From: Cognatilysobacter tabacisoli
GTDB taxonomy: Bacteria; Pseudomonadota; Gammaproteobacteria; Xanthomonadales; Xanthomonadaceae
DNA length: 64,000 nt
Reading direction: 5' to 3'
NCBI RefSeq assembly: GCF_003586305.1
Contig: NZ_QXJI01000001.1
Span: 1,054,001-1,118,000, forward strand
Both the position numbers and the translations under genes were made by a program. Numbering within the stretch: the first letter of the stretch is position 1; every line of letters starts with the position of its first letter. The notes under the pieces are model-generated. The model did no database searches, was not told the DNA's origin, and was given only the letters and a program-made list of their open reading frames with translations. Positions 7,283 through 15,908 of this stretch are shown here, piece after piece.

Positions 7283-7828
7283 CTAGCGGCCCACCGCGAC
7301 CACGGCCACCGGCAGGCGGGCGCGAACCGCCGGCCAGCGCTCGGACGTCATCCGGTAGCGCAGTTCGCGTCCCTCGTCGGCGGGGCCCAGCGGCTCGAAC
7401 GACAGCTGGCACATCAGGCGCACGACGGCGCGGTTCGCCGGCGCGTGTCGGGTCCACACGCTCGCCTTGCCGAGCGCGGCGAACGCGTGGTCGGTCACCG
7501 AGGCCAGCGCGGCCACGGCGAGTCCGCGGTTCTGCGCTTGGCGCACGAGCATGACGCCCAGCTCGGCCTCGTCGTCGTGGCCGGGGTGGCGCACCAGCGC
7601 GCACAGGCCGACGGCCGCGTGGCCCGGCCCGGGCTCGATCATCCACAGCTGCACACGGGCGTCCGCATCACCCGCCTGCCGGCACGCGATCGCGAACGCG
7701 CGACGCACGGCGGCCTGATCCGGCGCCGGGGCGATGTGGCGCATCAGCCGCGGGTCGGTGTACAGGTGCACGTACAGCGCTTCGTCCGCCGCGGTGATCC
7801 GGCGCAGGCGCATCGCAGGGCCCGCCAT
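7283..7828 (-). CDS. GNAT-family N-acetyltransferase
   Basis: A 181-residue GNAT-fold protein. 'MRLRRITAADEALYVHLYTDPRLMRHI' is the typical opening of the RimJ-like Acetyltransf_3 group, and the acetyl-CoA loop region is seen as 'VRQAQNRGLAVAALASVTDHAF' around residues 115-136, with 'HAPANRAVVRLMCQLSFEPLG' as the final conserved helix/strand. The Q/RxxGxG/A loop is loosely conserved (QNRGLA). It should transfer acetyl from acetyl-CoA to an amine, but the substrate is unknown. It lies 4 bases after the HD gene and 35 bases before the N-methyltransferase gene, so a role in tailoring the methylated peptide is possible but speculative. Confidence 0.82.
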   Translation of the reverse strand: MAGPAMRLRRITAADEALYVHLYTDPRLMRHIAPAPDQAAVRRAFAIACRQAGDADARVQLWMIEPGPGHAAVGLCALVRHPGHDDEAELGVMLVRQAQNRGLAVAALASVTDHAFAALGKASVWTRHAPANRAVVRLMCQLSFEPLGPADEGRELRYRMTSERWPAVRARLPVAVVAVGR

Positions 7829-7832
7829 CGGC

Positions 7833-8462
7833 TCAGCGCTTCTCGGTCACGGCGCGGCGCAGGTTGCGTCGGGCCTGCAGGTCGAAGCGCTCGTGGAAGA
7901 ACGCGCTCAGGTACAGCCGCTCGCGCGCCAGCAGGCCCTTCAGGAAGCGCCGCCGGTTGAGCCGGTACAGCCACGCCGGCACCCGACCCCGGTACTCGGC
8001 GGCGATCGCGCGGTCATAGGCGTCGAACACCTCCGGTTCCGCGCCGAGGATCGCCATGTCGCAGTCGAGGAACAGCGCGGTTTCGGCGTCGACCTCGCTC
8101 GCGTCGACGCGGCCGTGCCGCGCCGTCCATTCGATCAGCGCGGCGACGCGGTCGGCATCGACGCCGGCGTCCGGCAGCCAGCGCGCGATGTGCTCGCGCG
8201 CGAGGTGGGCCGAACGCGCCTCGTTGTCGCTGCGGCCGGCCTCGTAGATGGCGTCGTGGTACAGCACCGCCAGGCACACCTCGCGCGGATGGGCCCAGCC
8301 GGCACCGTCGGCGACGCTGGCGTAGTGCCGCAGCACTTCGTGCACGTGGCCGGCGTTGTGGTACGCCCGCGGCGGCGTGGAATAGGCCGCGTCGAGGGCG
8401 GCGCGCTGCGCTTCGGGCAGCGCGATCGGCAGGCCGGTGAACGCGTCGGTCGATGCGCCCAT
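7833..8462 (-). CDS. HD-domain metal-dependent phosphohydrolase-like protein
   Basis: A 209-residue cytoplasmic protein with an HD-superfamily metal site: YHNAGHVHEVL (residues ~34-44), VLYHDAIYEAGRSDNEARSA (~67-86) and a later Asp in 'FLDCDMAILG'. This is the pattern of COG4339-type predicted HD phosphohydrolases found in many proteobacteria. The reaction is unknown; HD proteins of this size often cleave nucleotides or phosphate monoesters. It overlaps no neighbour but is only 3 bases from the upstream S41 peptidase gene and 4 from the GNAT gene, so all three are probably one transcript. Confidence 0.85.
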   Translation of the reverse strand: MGASTDAFTGLPIALPEAQRAALDAAYSTPPRAYHNAGHVHEVLRHYASVADGAGWAHPREVCLAVLYHDAIYEAGRSDNEARSAHLAREHIARWLPDAGVDADRVAALIEWTARHGRVDASEVDAETALFLDCDMAILGAEPEVFDAYDRAIAAEYRGRVPAWLYRLNRRRFLKGLLARERLYLSAFFHERFDLQARRNLRRAVTEKR

Positions 8463-8465
8463 GCC

Positions 8466-9965
8466 TCAGTCCCGCCGCGCCAGCGCCGCGCGCACGGCCG
8501 CCATCTCGACGTCGCGCCCGGCGGCGATGTCGGCTGCGCTCGCGTTCACCAGCACGTCCGGCATGAGGCCGGCATCCGGCGGCTGGCCGGGCGGAAACGT
8601 CGCGATCAGCGGCAGGTCGAGCTCGATACCGGTGTTCGGCAGGCGCAGGAAGAAGAACGCGCCGCCGTTGATGCCGCGCTGGTTGCCGCCGGTGGGCTGG
8701 CCGACCAGCGTCGCCAGCGCGGCCCGCTGCACCTGATGCGCGAACTGGAACGTCGCCGAGCTGTTGGCGGCGCCGACGAGCACGAACACCGGCCCGGCGT
8801 AGCGCGGTGCGCGCGGCGCGAACACGGCCGGCGCGTCGGCGCCGTTGGCGCGCACGAGGCGGTAGAAGCCGTCGCCGACCGGCTGCGCCTGCTCGCCCCA
8901 GTCCTTGAACGACGGGTCCCAGGTGTCGAGGTACGGCGCCAAGGCGTCGGGCACCTTGCGGTAGCGCACGCGGCGTTCGGGCGACGGCACCCGCAGTTCG
9001 CGTGCGATCAGGTGCGGCAGGATCTCGTCGCCGACATCGAGGCCGCCCTCGTTGCCGCGCAGGTCGATCACCAGCGCGCGCGGCTTCGCGGCGTCGATGC
9101 GGGCGAAGCTGTCGCGCAGGAAGCCCTTCCAGTCCCATTTCGAGTCGTACAGCGCCCAGCCCGGCATCGCGAGCACGGCGAGGCCGTCGTCGGTGGTGTC
9201 GAACGTCCAGCCGGCGCGCTCCCCGTCCGGGGCTTTCGGCCGCTGCGCGAGCCGGCCGGCCTGGTCGACGGCGTCCACGATCACGGTCCGCGTCGTCCGG
9301 CTTCCTGGCGTACGCACCTGCAGCGTCTGTCGCGCACCGACTTGCGGGTGCACCAGCGGCAGGAAGATGTCGAACGTCTCCCATTCGTCGTCGCCCTGCA
9401 CCGACAGCAGCGAGCGCCGCTTGGCGTCGTTGCTGCCGTCGGCACGCGCGTACGGCATCAACGACGCGAGCAGTTCGGTGGTGTCGATGCCGTCGATCGC
9501 CGTCACCGTCGTGCCCGGCGGCAGCACCCGCCCGGCGGTGAAGTCGCGCGTCACCACCATCGCGCCGTCTAGCCAGCGGAAGTGGAACGGCACCCGGTTG
9601 CGCCCTTCGAACAGCGCGGCGCGGACCGCCTCGGGCTGGTTGTAGAAGTTCGCGTAGGTGTGCCCGCAGCGCACCGTACCGGCGAACTTCGACAGCGCCA
9701 GGTAGGCCTGCGCGAGCGTGCGTTCGCCGGACAGCTCGCGCCGCAACGCGTCGAAGTGGCCGCGCATCTGCTCCGGCGTGTTGTAGCGGTGCAGGCCCGG
9801 GTGCAGCGCCTCGTACGCCTGCTGCAGCACATCAACGTCGCCCTGCAGTGCGTCTGCACTGAACGTGGTATTGGCGGACAGCTTCGGCGCGACTGCCGAC
9901 GGCGCTTGGGCGCGCAGCGGGGCGGCCAGCAGCAGCGCGACGGCACAGGCGACGGCGATGCGCAT
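8466..9965 (-). CDS. exported S41-family serine peptidase
   Basis: A 499-residue protein with a clear signal peptide (MRIAVACAVALLLAAPLRAQA), so it is periplasmic or secreted. The C-terminal half is a tail-specific-protease (S41) domain with the substrate strand 'ALVIDLRGNEGG' and the nucleophile motif 'GAANSSATFQFAHQ' near residue 398. A PDZ-like segment is suggested near 'PPGTTVTAIDG'. Lys in the active-site triad/tetrad position was not located with certainty. The gene heads the minus-strand run that includes the borosin genes. Because it is exported while the precursor has no signal, a direct processing role is doubtful. Confidence 0.85.
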   Translation of the reverse strand: MRIAVACAVALLLAAPLRAQAPSAVAPKLSANTTFSADALQGDVDVLQQAYEALHPGLHRYNTPEQMRGHFDALRRELSGERTLAQAYLALSKFAGTVRCGHTYANFYNQPEAVRAALFEGRNRVPFHFRWLDGAMVVTRDFTAGRVLPPGTTVTAIDGIDTTELLASLMPYARADGSNDAKRRSLLSVQGDDEWETFDIFLPLVHPQVGARQTLQVRTPGSRTTRTVIVDAVDQAGRLAQRPKAPDGERAGWTFDTTDDGLAVLAMPGWALYDSKWDWKGFLRDSFARIDAAKPRALVIDLRGNEGGLDVGDEILPHLIARELRVPSPERRVRYRKVPDALAPYLDTWDPSFKDWGEQAQPVGDGFYRLVRANGADAPAVFAPRAPRYAGPVFVLVGAANSSATFQFAHQVQRAALATLVGQPTGGNQRGINGGAFFFLRLPNTGIELDLPLIATFPPGQPPDAGLMPDVLVNASAADIAAGRDVEMAAVRAALARRD

Positions 9966-10079
9966 GGTGCGGAATCCCCCGGGGCGTGGTGCCGCAGTGT
10001 AATCCCGGCGCGCCGGCGCATCCGCGTCCCGGCGCCGTGCGTAATCCCTGCGTCACCGCCGCTTGCCCGGAGCATCGCC

Positions 10080-10841
10080 GTGCACCGACTCCTTCGATTC
10101 GCGGTCCCCGCCCTGCTGCTGCTCCTCGCCGGCTGCGGCCCGCTCGGCAACCCGCGCGAACCGATCCCGACCGCGACGTTTCCGGCGCGAGAGCCGGCCC
10201 AGCGGCTGATGGTCGTGCTGCCCGGGCGCGGCGACGATCTCGCCGCACTGCAGCGCGCCGGCATCGTCGACGCGGTGCAGGAGGCGTGGCCGGATGCCGA
10301 CGTGGTGCTGGCCGAGCTCGCGATCCGCTACTACATGGACGGCGACGGCCCGCGGAAGCTGCACGAGCAGGTGATCGTGCCGGCGCGGGCGCGCGGCTAC
10401 CGAGAGGTCTGGCTCAGCGGCGCGTCGATGGGCGGCATGGGCACCCTGCTCTACGACCGCGCCTACCCGGGCGAACTGACCGGCATGGTGCTGCTGGCGC
10501 CGTACATCGGCGACCGCGCGATCCTCGAGCAGATCAGCGACGCCGGCGGCATCGCCGCGTGGGACCCGGGTCCGGCGCAGGCCATCGGCCCGGACAACTG
10601 GCAGCACGAACTGTGGCGCCACCTGCAGGGCTGGTCGCGCGAGCCGGCCCGCGCGCGCAACGTGTGGCTGGCCTATGGCGACCGCGACCGGCTGCGTCGC
10701 GCGATGCCGGTGATCGAGCCGCTGCTGCGCCGCGACCAGGTGCTCGTCCGCGACGGCGGCCACGCGTGGTCGGTGTGGACCCCGGCGATGCGCGAGGTTC
10801 TGATGCGGGCCGAGCGCGGCCGCGACAGCGCCGCCCGCTGA
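10080..10841 (+). CDS. alpha/beta-hydrolase lipoprotein
   Basis: A 253-residue lipoprotein starting at GTG 10080 behind a GGAG site. Residues 1-19 are a lipoprotein signal with lipobox LAGC (Cys19). The mature part is an alpha/beta hydrolase with the nucleophile elbow GASMGG (~residue 118-123) after the 'LMVVLPGRGDD' oxyanion-hole strand, and 'GDRD' and 'GGHAW' supply likely Asp and His of the triad. It is probably an envelope-bound esterase or thioesterase of unknown substrate. It diverges from the S41 peptidase gene, with 114 bases between, and its stop abuts the stop of the convergent DUF2256 gene. Confidence 0.85.
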   Translation: MHRLLRFAVPALLLLLAGCGPLGNPREPIPTATFPAREPAQRLMVVLPGRGDDLAALQRAGIVDAVQEAWPDADVVLAELAIRYYMDGDGPRKLHEQVIVPARARGYREVWLSGASMGGMGTLLYDRAYPGELTGMVLLAPYIGDRAILEQISDAGGIAAWDPGPAQAIGPDNWQHELWRHLQGWSREPARARNVWLAYGDRDRLRRAMPVIEPLLRRDQVLVRDGGHAWSVWTPAMREVLMRAERGRDSAAR

Positions 10842-10994
10842 TCAGCGCGTCGGCGGCCGCCCGCGCGGCGTGCCCTTGCGACACGCGTCCGAGCAGAACT
10901 TCACGTGGGCCCAGTCGCGTTCCCACTTCTTGCGCCACGCGAACGGCCGCTGGCAGGTCGGGCAGGTCTTGGTCGGCAGTTCTGACTTGCGCAT
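10842..10994 (-). CDS. DUF2256 zinc-ribbon-like small protein, 50 aa
   Basis: A 50-residue frame with the DUF2256 signature: [18 protein letters not shown] followed by [11 protein letters not shown]. Four cysteines in two CxxC/CxxxC pairs should bind one zinc, and the basic Trp-rich middle is invariant in the family. The role is unknown; the family is often found beside cryptochrome/photolyase-related genes, but none is present here. Its TGA at 10842 directly adjoins the stop of the lipoprotein hydrolase, so the two genes converge with no room for a terminator. Confidence 0.9.
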   Translation of the reverse strand: MRKSELPTKTCPTCQRPFAWRKKWERDWAHVKFCSDACRKGTPRGRPPTR

Positions 10995-11064
10995 CGGCAC
11001 AGGGTAAGGCGCTTTGGCCGTGCCGGCCGATCGCGCGTGCGACCGGCCGGCGCCGCCTCGGGCC

Positions 11065-12552
11065 TCAGCGCTTCCACATCCGCGCGGTCCGCGCCGGCAG
11101 CTGGAACGTGTAGGTCGAGCTGGAGATGTTGACCACGCTGCCCGAGCCGAGCACGTCCGTGTAGTTGCTGTACCACCACAGCACGCTGTTGTTCATGTTG
11201 ACGCTCGCGCTGACGGTGGAACCGCACTTGTTGATGCCGACGATGCCGCGGCTGCCGCGGCGGAAGATCAGGTGGCAGGCGCCGTGCGACAGCACCTGCA
11301 TGTCGTCGCCCTGCACCGCATTGTGGAAGCCGACCATCTGCGCCAGGTCGGTGCGCTGCCAGGCGTTGACCCAGCGGTTGTCGCCGCTCTCGTTGTTGTC
11401 CGAGTACAGCAGCGGCGTGCCGCCGTTGCGCCCGATCACGTACGCGTAGGCGAGCTTCTCGTCGGTCGGGTCCAGGATCAAGTAGCGGAAGCCGCCGTTG
11501 TTCGGGATGTCGTGGGTCACCGTGAACGTCACCGCGCGCGCGCCCGGCAGCGCCTGGCCGTACGCGCCCGGGTCGACCAGCTGGCTGAGGCTGCCGCCGT
11601 AGCCGAACGCGGTGCGCACCTGGTTGAACAGCGGGAAGTCGTACGCGCCGTGGTCAGTGTTGGCCAGGTACGGCGCGAGGAAGCCGTCGTACTCGCCGTT
11701 GCCGGCGCCGCCGCTGGTGATGATCTCGCCGAACACGTGCATGCCGGACTTCAGGTCGGCCGTCAGCACCGCGTTCAGATGCGAGACCGGCATGTGCTTG
11801 GCCGCGTCGATGCGGAAGCCCTTGACGCCCAGCGCCTTCAGCGCGGACAGGTACGCGCGCTGCTGGCCGATCACCCAGCTGTTGGCGACCAGGTCCGGCA
11901 GGCCGGCGTCGCCGCTGCCGCCGCACAGCCGCCAGTTCTGCACCTGCCAGACATCGTTGTAATTGCCGATGCACGTCGCCGGCCCGAAGTCCGACGCGCC
12001 GAGGAAGTTGGCCGACAGGTTGCCGAACAGGCGGATCTCGCCGTAGCGGGTCGGGTTCGACGCGTAGATGCCGAGCACGCGCGAGCCCGGGTAGTTCAGG
12101 TCCGACCGCTGCGCGGACTCGTTGGCCATGTGGTTGAGGATCACGTCCGCGTAGACGCGGATGCCGCGCGCCTGCAGCGCAGACACCATGCTGGCGAAGT
12201 CGTCTGTATCGCCGAGCGGGTTGTCGATCAGCCGGTAGTCCTGCGGCTGGTAGCGGGCCCACCACTGCGAGCCCTCCGAACGGTACGCCGGCGCCACCAG
12301 CACCGCCCGGTAGCCGGCCGACTGGATCTGCGCGGCGCGCGCCTCGACCGTCGCGTACGGCCAGTTGAAGGCGTGCAGGATGACGTCCGCGCGCGCGGCG
12401 CCGACGCACGCGAGCAGCACCAGCAGCAACGTCGCCGCAGCCCATCGTTGCAGCGGCCTGCGCGGCAGGTCCGGCGCGCACGGCGCGATCGAAACGGCAG
12501 GGGCAAGCGTCGGGTGAAGTGGGCGCAGGGCGCCGTTCGCAGCGGTCGACAT
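11065..12552 (-). CDS. secreted alpha-amylase (GH13)
   Basis: A 495-residue GH13 enzyme that hydrolyses alpha-1,4-glucan bonds outside the cytoplasm. A long Pro-rich n-region precedes a hydrophobic signal ([18 protein letters not shown], ~residues 39-56). Barrel motifs are present: DVILNHM (region I), [10 protein letters not shown] (catalytic Asp), VFGEII (general acid Glu) and [10 protein letters not shown] (second Asp). The C-terminal beta-domain ends in '[16 protein letters not shown]'. The start at 12552 has a GGAG site at suitable spacing. Upstream, at 12728-12741, is a palindrome typical of LacI-family operators, so maltose/maltodextrin-type repression is plausible. The Asn/Ser-rich loops are normal for bacterial secreted amylases. 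Confidence 0.92.
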   Translation of the reverse strand: MSTAANGALRPLHPTLAPAVSIAPCAPDLPRRPLQRWAAATLLLVLLACVGAARADVILHAFNWPYATVEARAAQIQSAGYRAVLVAPAYRSEGSQWWARYQPQDYRLIDNPLGDTDDFASMVSALQARGIRVYADVILNHMANESAQRSDLNYPGSRVLGIYASNPTRYGEIRLFGNLSANFLGASDFGPATCIGNYNDVWQVQNWRLCGGSGDAGLPDLVANSWVIGQQRAYLSALKALGVKGFRIDAAKHMPVSHLNAVLTADLKSGMHVFGEIITSGGAGNGEYDGFLAPYLANTDHGAYDFPLFNQVRTAFGYGGSLSQLVDPGAYGQALPGARAVTFTVTHDIPNNGGFRYLILDPTDEKLAYAYVIGRNGGTPLLYSDNNESGDNRWVNAWQRTDLAQMVGFHNAVQGDDMQVLSHGACHLIFRRGSRGIVGINKCGSTVSASVNMNNSVLWWYSNYTDVLGSGSVVNISSSTYTFQLPARTARMWKR

Positions 12553-12883
12553 CGTGTCGGTCTCCGGGTCAGGGGGACGCGTTGCGTCCCGGGGTCCATC
12601 CATCGGGTCCGTGCGTCGCGCGGTGCGCGCACGGCGGTCGGCGGGTGCCGGCCCTGACCGCCGCCTCCCGTCGATGCGGCGATCGCGGACGATGCTAGGA
12701 GCGCATCGCGCTGCAACACGCGTGGGCTGCATACGTATTCATTGCGGCGACGTCACGTTCCGCGCGACGACCGCATGTTCCGCGGCGCGATCACGGGGCC
12801 GCCACTACCGCCCGGCGACGCTTGCTGTCACGCGCGTAGCTTCCCGCGCGCGCGACTCCCACCACGAACGAAGGACCGAACGC
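12553..12883. other. divergent intergenic region, amylase/lipocalin
   Basis: These 331 bases between divergent genes hold no credible small gene. A palindrome at 12728-12741 is the one striking element. A TTGCAG -35-like hexamer on the minus strand (12711-12716) lies between it and the amylase start, without a convincing -10 at the right distance. The lipocalin ribosome site AAGGA is at 12871-12875. Confidence 0.6.
12728..12741. promoter_or_regulatory. palindromic operator candidate (LacI-family type)
   Basis: TGCATACGTATTCA is symmetric (TGnATACGTATnCA) with a central CpG, the architecture of LacI-family operators such as those of maltose regulators. It stands 176 bases before the amylase start and 143 before the lipocalin start. 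The match to a specific regulator is not established, and no LacI-family gene is in the window. Confidence 0.4.
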
Positions 12884-13426
12884 ATGAAGACCCTCATCGC
12901 CCTGCTGCTCGCGCTGGCCGCGCCGGTCGCGATGGCGCAGTCCGGCGCCGGCGCGCCGAACGCGCCGGTGGCCGACCTCGACCTGGAGCGCTACGCCGGC
13001 CAGTGGCACGAGATCGCGCACCTGCCGATGTTCTTCCAGCGCCAGTGCGTCGACCGCATCACCGCGACGTACACGCGCCAGCCCGACGGCACGATCGAAG
13101 TGCGCAACGCGTGCCGGACCAAGGACGGCGACATGGACGAGTCGACCGGCGTGGCGCGTCCCGTCGACGGCGCGCCCGGCGCGCTGCAGGTCCGATTCGC
13201 GCCGGGCTTCCTGTCGTGGCTGCCGATGGTGTGGGCCGACTACTGGGTCATCGACCTCGATCCCGAGTACCGCTGGGCCGTCGTCGGCGGACCCAGCCGC
13301 AAATACCTGTGGGTGCTCTCGCGCGAGCCGTCGATGGAGCGTGCGCAGTTCGAACAGATCACCGCGCGGGCCCGGGCCAAGGGCTACCCGGTCGACAGGC
13401 TGGTGATGGCGGCGCCGCTGCGTTGA
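12884..13426 (+). CDS. bacterial lipocalin (Blc family)
   Basis: A 180-residue protein with a cleavable signal ending AMAQS (so secreted rather than a lipoprotein; most Blc proteins have a lipobox Cys, absent here). The lipocalin signature 'DLERYAGQWHEIAHLPMFFQRQC' and the strand motifs 'ATYTRQPDGTIEVRNAC' and 'YWVIDLDPEYRWAVVGGPSRKYLWVLSR' are all present, giving an eight-stranded barrel that binds lipids or other hydrophobic molecules in the periplasm. The gene is preceded by an AAGGA ribosome site. Likely involved in membrane lipid handling or stress, as Blc is elsewhere. Confidence 0.92.
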   Translation: MKTLIALLLALAAPVAMAQSGAGAPNAPVADLDLERYAGQWHEIAHLPMFFQRQCVDRITATYTRQPDGTIEVRNACRTKDGDMDESTGVARPVDGAPGALQVRFAPGFLSWLPMVWADYWVIDLDPEYRWAVVGGPSRKYLWVLSREPSMERAQFEQITARARAKGYPVDRLVMAAPLR

Positions 13427-13503
13427 GGCGCGGCGCGCGCGTCCACCGCGCGCTCACCCGTGCGCTGCAATCGTCCACGCACTGACCGGATCCGAGAGAC
13501 ACG

Positions 13504-14001
13504 ATGCCCAGCAACCGACGACTGCTGTCCACCGCCGCCCTCGCCGTCATCGTGTGCGGCATGACCGCCTGCGAGGGCGACCGCACCGACCCGCCGCGCG
13601 AGCTGCCCAATCCGTCGCTGCCCCAGTCGACGCCGGCCGCACCTGCGCAGCGCGTGCCCGCCGCCGAGCCACCGCGCAGCGATGCGCCGGCGCCGCCCGA
13701 GGCGCCGGCCACGCCGTCGGCGACCGTCCCGGCCGCTTACCTGGGCGAATGGCAGCGCACCGGCACGTCGTGCGCGACGCGCGACGAGACCCGACTGCGC
13801 ATCGAGGCGCAGCGGGTGACGTTCCACGAGAGCAGCGGCACCGTGCAGGCCGCCGACGCGGAGGACGGGCGCCTGACGCTGACGCTGCGGATGACCGGCG
13901 AAGGCGAGACCCGCGACGCGACCTACCGCTACGGCCTGTCGAACGACGGCCGCTGGCTCACCGACCTGGAAAACGACCTCGTCCGCGAGCGCTGCCCCTA
14001 G
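13504..14001 (+). CDS. proline-rich lipoprotein of unknown function
   Basis: A 165-residue predicted lipoprotein. Signal and lipobox MTAC place acylation at Cys23. A Pro/Ala/Ser-rich linker (~30-75) leads to a C-terminal beta-rich domain opening 'AYLGEWQRTGTSC' and closing at a Cys two residues from the end, which could pair with the earlier Cys residues. The domain resembles small lipocalin- or MliC-like envelope domains in its opening 'GxWxxxxxxC' but I cannot assign a family. It follows the lipocalin by 77 bases on the same strand. Confidence 0.75.
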   Translation: MPSNRRLLSTAALAVIVCGMTACEGDRTDPPRELPNPSLPQSTPAAPAQRVPAAEPPRSDAPAPPEAPATPSATVPAAYLGEWQRTGTSCATRDETRLRIEAQRVTFHESSGTVQAADAEDGRLTLTLRMTGEGETRDATYRYGLSNDGRWLTDLENDLVRERCP

Positions 14002-14028
14002 CGCGCCTGTTCCAGCGGAGATGCGACC

Positions 14029-14949
14029 ATGGCGAACACGAAGACAAGCAAGCCGGCCCGGCGCGCGACCAAGAAGCCCGCGCAGCGCGCGGCGAAGGCG
14101 ACATCACCGGCGCCCAGCGCGCGCACGCGTCAATCCGGGCCCGGCAGCGAACGCCGGATGTCGCCGGCCCCCGAGGTAATCCGCGACGGCTACGTCGGGT
14201 CGGGCAAGCTGGCGGGCAAGGTCGCGCTGGTGACCGGCGGCGACAGCGGCATCGGCCGCTCGATCGCCGTGCACTTCGCGCGCGAGGGCGCGGACGTCGC
14301 GATCCTGTACCTCAGCGAGGATGCCGACGCGCGCGACACGGCTGCGCTGGTCGAGGCGGAGGGCCGCCGCTGCCTGCGGCTGCGCGGCGACGCCAAGCGC
14401 GAGGCCCGCTGCCGCTCCGCGGTCGAACGCACGGTGCGGACGTTCGGCCGGCTCGACGTGCTGGTCAACAACCTCGCCGAGCACACGCCGCAGGACTCGC
14501 TCGACGCGATCACCCCAAGCCAGCTGCGCGACACGTTCGAGAACAACGTCTACCCGTACTTCCACATCACCCGCCACGCGCTGCCGCACCTGCGCCGCGG
14601 CGCCTGCATCATCAACACCGGCTCGGTGACGTCGTTCCGCGGCAGCGACCACCTGATCGACTACGCGTCGACCAAGGGCGCGATCGAGACGTTCACCTAT
14701 TCGCTGGCCAAGAACCTCGTCGAGCGCGGCATCCGCGTCAACGGGGTCGCGCCGGGGCCGATCTGGACGCCACTAATCGCGTCGAGCTTCACCCCGAAGG
14801 AGCAGCGCGCGTTCGGTCGCAACACGCCGATGAAGCGGCCGGGCCAGCCGAGCGAGCTCGGCCCGGCGTACGTGTTCCTCGCCTGCGACGACAGCAGCTA
14901 CGTCACCGGGCAGTTCCTGCACGTCAACGGCGGCGGCTTCATCGGATGA
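14029..14949 (+). CDS. short-chain dehydrogenase/reductase (YghA-like)
   Basis: A 306-residue SDR of the YghA / glucose-dehydrogenase-like group. A Lys/Ala/Arg-rich tail (~1-30) precedes the Rossmann motif 'ALVTGGDSGIGRS' (~66-78), the NNLAE motif (family NNAG/NNA), catalytic Ser in 'NTGSVTS' and the YASTKGA pair (Tyr and Lys). It should use NAD(P)(H) to interconvert an alcohol and a carbonyl; the substrate is unknown. These enzymes are often stress-induced. The stop codon is embedded in a perfect hairpin (14930-14958). Confidence 0.9.
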   Translation: MANTKTSKPARRATKKPAQRAAKATSPAPSARTRQSGPGSERRMSPAPEVIRDGYVGSGKLAGKVALVTGGDSGIGRSIAVHFAREGADVAILYLSEDADARDTAALVEAEGRRCLRLRGDAKREARCRSAVERTVRTFGRLDVLVNNLAEHTPQDSLDAITPSQLRDTFENNVYPYFHITRHALPHLRRGACIINTGSVTSFRGSDHLIDYASTKGAIETFTYSLAKNLVERGIRVNGVAPGPIWTPLIASSFTPKEQRAFGRNTPMKRPGQPSELGPAYVFLACDDSSYVTGQFLHVNGGGFIG

Positions 14950-14958
14950 AGCCGCCGC
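14930..14958. terminator. 13-bp perfect hairpin over the SDR stop codon
   Basis: GCGGCGGCTTCAT pairs with ATGAAGCCGCCGC across a 3-base loop, enclosing the TGA at 14947-14949. It lies between the convergent SDR and trypsin-like genes. There is no T-tract, so it is at best a weak, shared or Rho-assisted terminator. Confidence 0.45.
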
Positions 14959-14967
14959 GCGGTGCGA

Positions 14968-15798
14968 TCAGGGCAGGTGGGCGCGGATGAAGTCCTGCGC
15001 GCTGGGCGTGTCGATGCGGTACTGGTAATCGACGCCGATGCACGGCGTGTAGCCGAACGACGTCACCGCGCCGATCACATTGCCGGTGCGGTGGAAGATC
15101 GGGCCGCCCGAGTCGCCGTAGCACGTTCCGCCACCGTTGTTGCCGGGGTTGTTCGAGAACTTGGCATTGCTGCTGTCGCCGTTGAACGTGCTGACGAGCT
15201 CGATCAGCCGCTGGCTGGCCTGGTAGCGGCGGTAGTCGTCTCCGGCGAACGGCTTCAGCACGCCCTGCGAGCCGTAGCCCACCGCGGTCCAGCGGTTGCC
15301 GGCCCCGTCGGCCGCCAGCACCTGGTCGAGCAGCCCGAGCGGCGGCAACGCGCCGTAGGTGGGCATCTTCACCGCCTTCGGCAGGATCACCACGCCGACG
15401 TCGTAATTGTCGGGGAACTGCGCGTAATCCTCGTACTGCGGATGCGCGACGACGGTCTTGGCCTTGATCCACTTCTGGTCCAGCCACGCCTGCAGCGTCG
15501 GCGCCGCGTCGAGCCCCTCGAGCGCATCGGCATCGAAGCGCACGTAGGTCACGTCGTTCGGCTTGCCGTTGCCCTCGACGCAGTGGCCGGCCGTCAGCAT
15601 CACCGTCGGGCTGATCAGGGTGCCCGTGCACGAGTAGTAGCCCTCGCCGTCCTGCACGAACAGCAGCGTGCCGACGTACGGGTGGCGGTTGCCGTCGAGT
15701 TCGCCGAACGTGATCGCCTGCGCCGGCAACGCGGCCAGCAGGAGTGCGGCCGCAAACGCCGCGCCGCGGCCCATGGCCCTGTGGATCGCCTGGTTCAT
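14968..15798 (-). CDS. secreted trypsin-like serine protease (S1)
   Basis: A 276-residue chymotrypsin-fold protease. A signal (MNQAIHRAMGRGAAFAAALLLAALPAQA in outline) is followed by a mature chain with catalytic His in TAGHC, Asp in DNYDVGVV and Ser in CYGDSGGP. 'GTLISPTVMLTAGHC' is the standard S1 entry. Cys before the His and near the Ser allow typical disulfides. No pro-peptide is evident, so activation is not obvious; a start at 15798 gives about 27 residues of signal. It likely acts in the periplasm or medium; substrate preference cannot be read. Confidence 0.9.
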   Translation of the reverse strand: MNQAIHRAMGRGAAFAAALLLAALPAQAITFGELDGNRHPYVGTLLFVQDGEGYYSCTGTLISPTVMLTAGHCVEGNGKPNDVTYVRFDADALEGLDAAPTLQAWLDQKWIKAKTVVAHPQYEDYAQFPDNYDVGVVILPKAVKMPTYGALPPLGLLDQVLAADGAGNRWTAVGYGSQGVLKPFAGDDYRRYQASQRLIELVSTFNGDSSNAKFSNNPGNNGGGTCYGDSGGPIFHRTGNVIGAVTSFGYTPCIGVDYQYRIDTPSAQDFIRAHLP

Positions 15799-15908
15799 CC
15801 GTCTTCCCTCGCACTGTGGCCGGAACGGAGATCCGGCGGCGGGCCTTCCGGCAGGGCCCGCCCCGGCGGTGTGGCGCCGGCGGGTCCCGGCGCCCGCGTG
15901 GCCGTGCG

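Noticed and set aside
8466-9965. S41 peptidase as the processing protease of the borosin precursor
   Set aside because: It has a signal peptide and so works outside the cytoplasm, whereas the precursor-like protein has none. A link remains possible only if the modified peptide is exported by other means.
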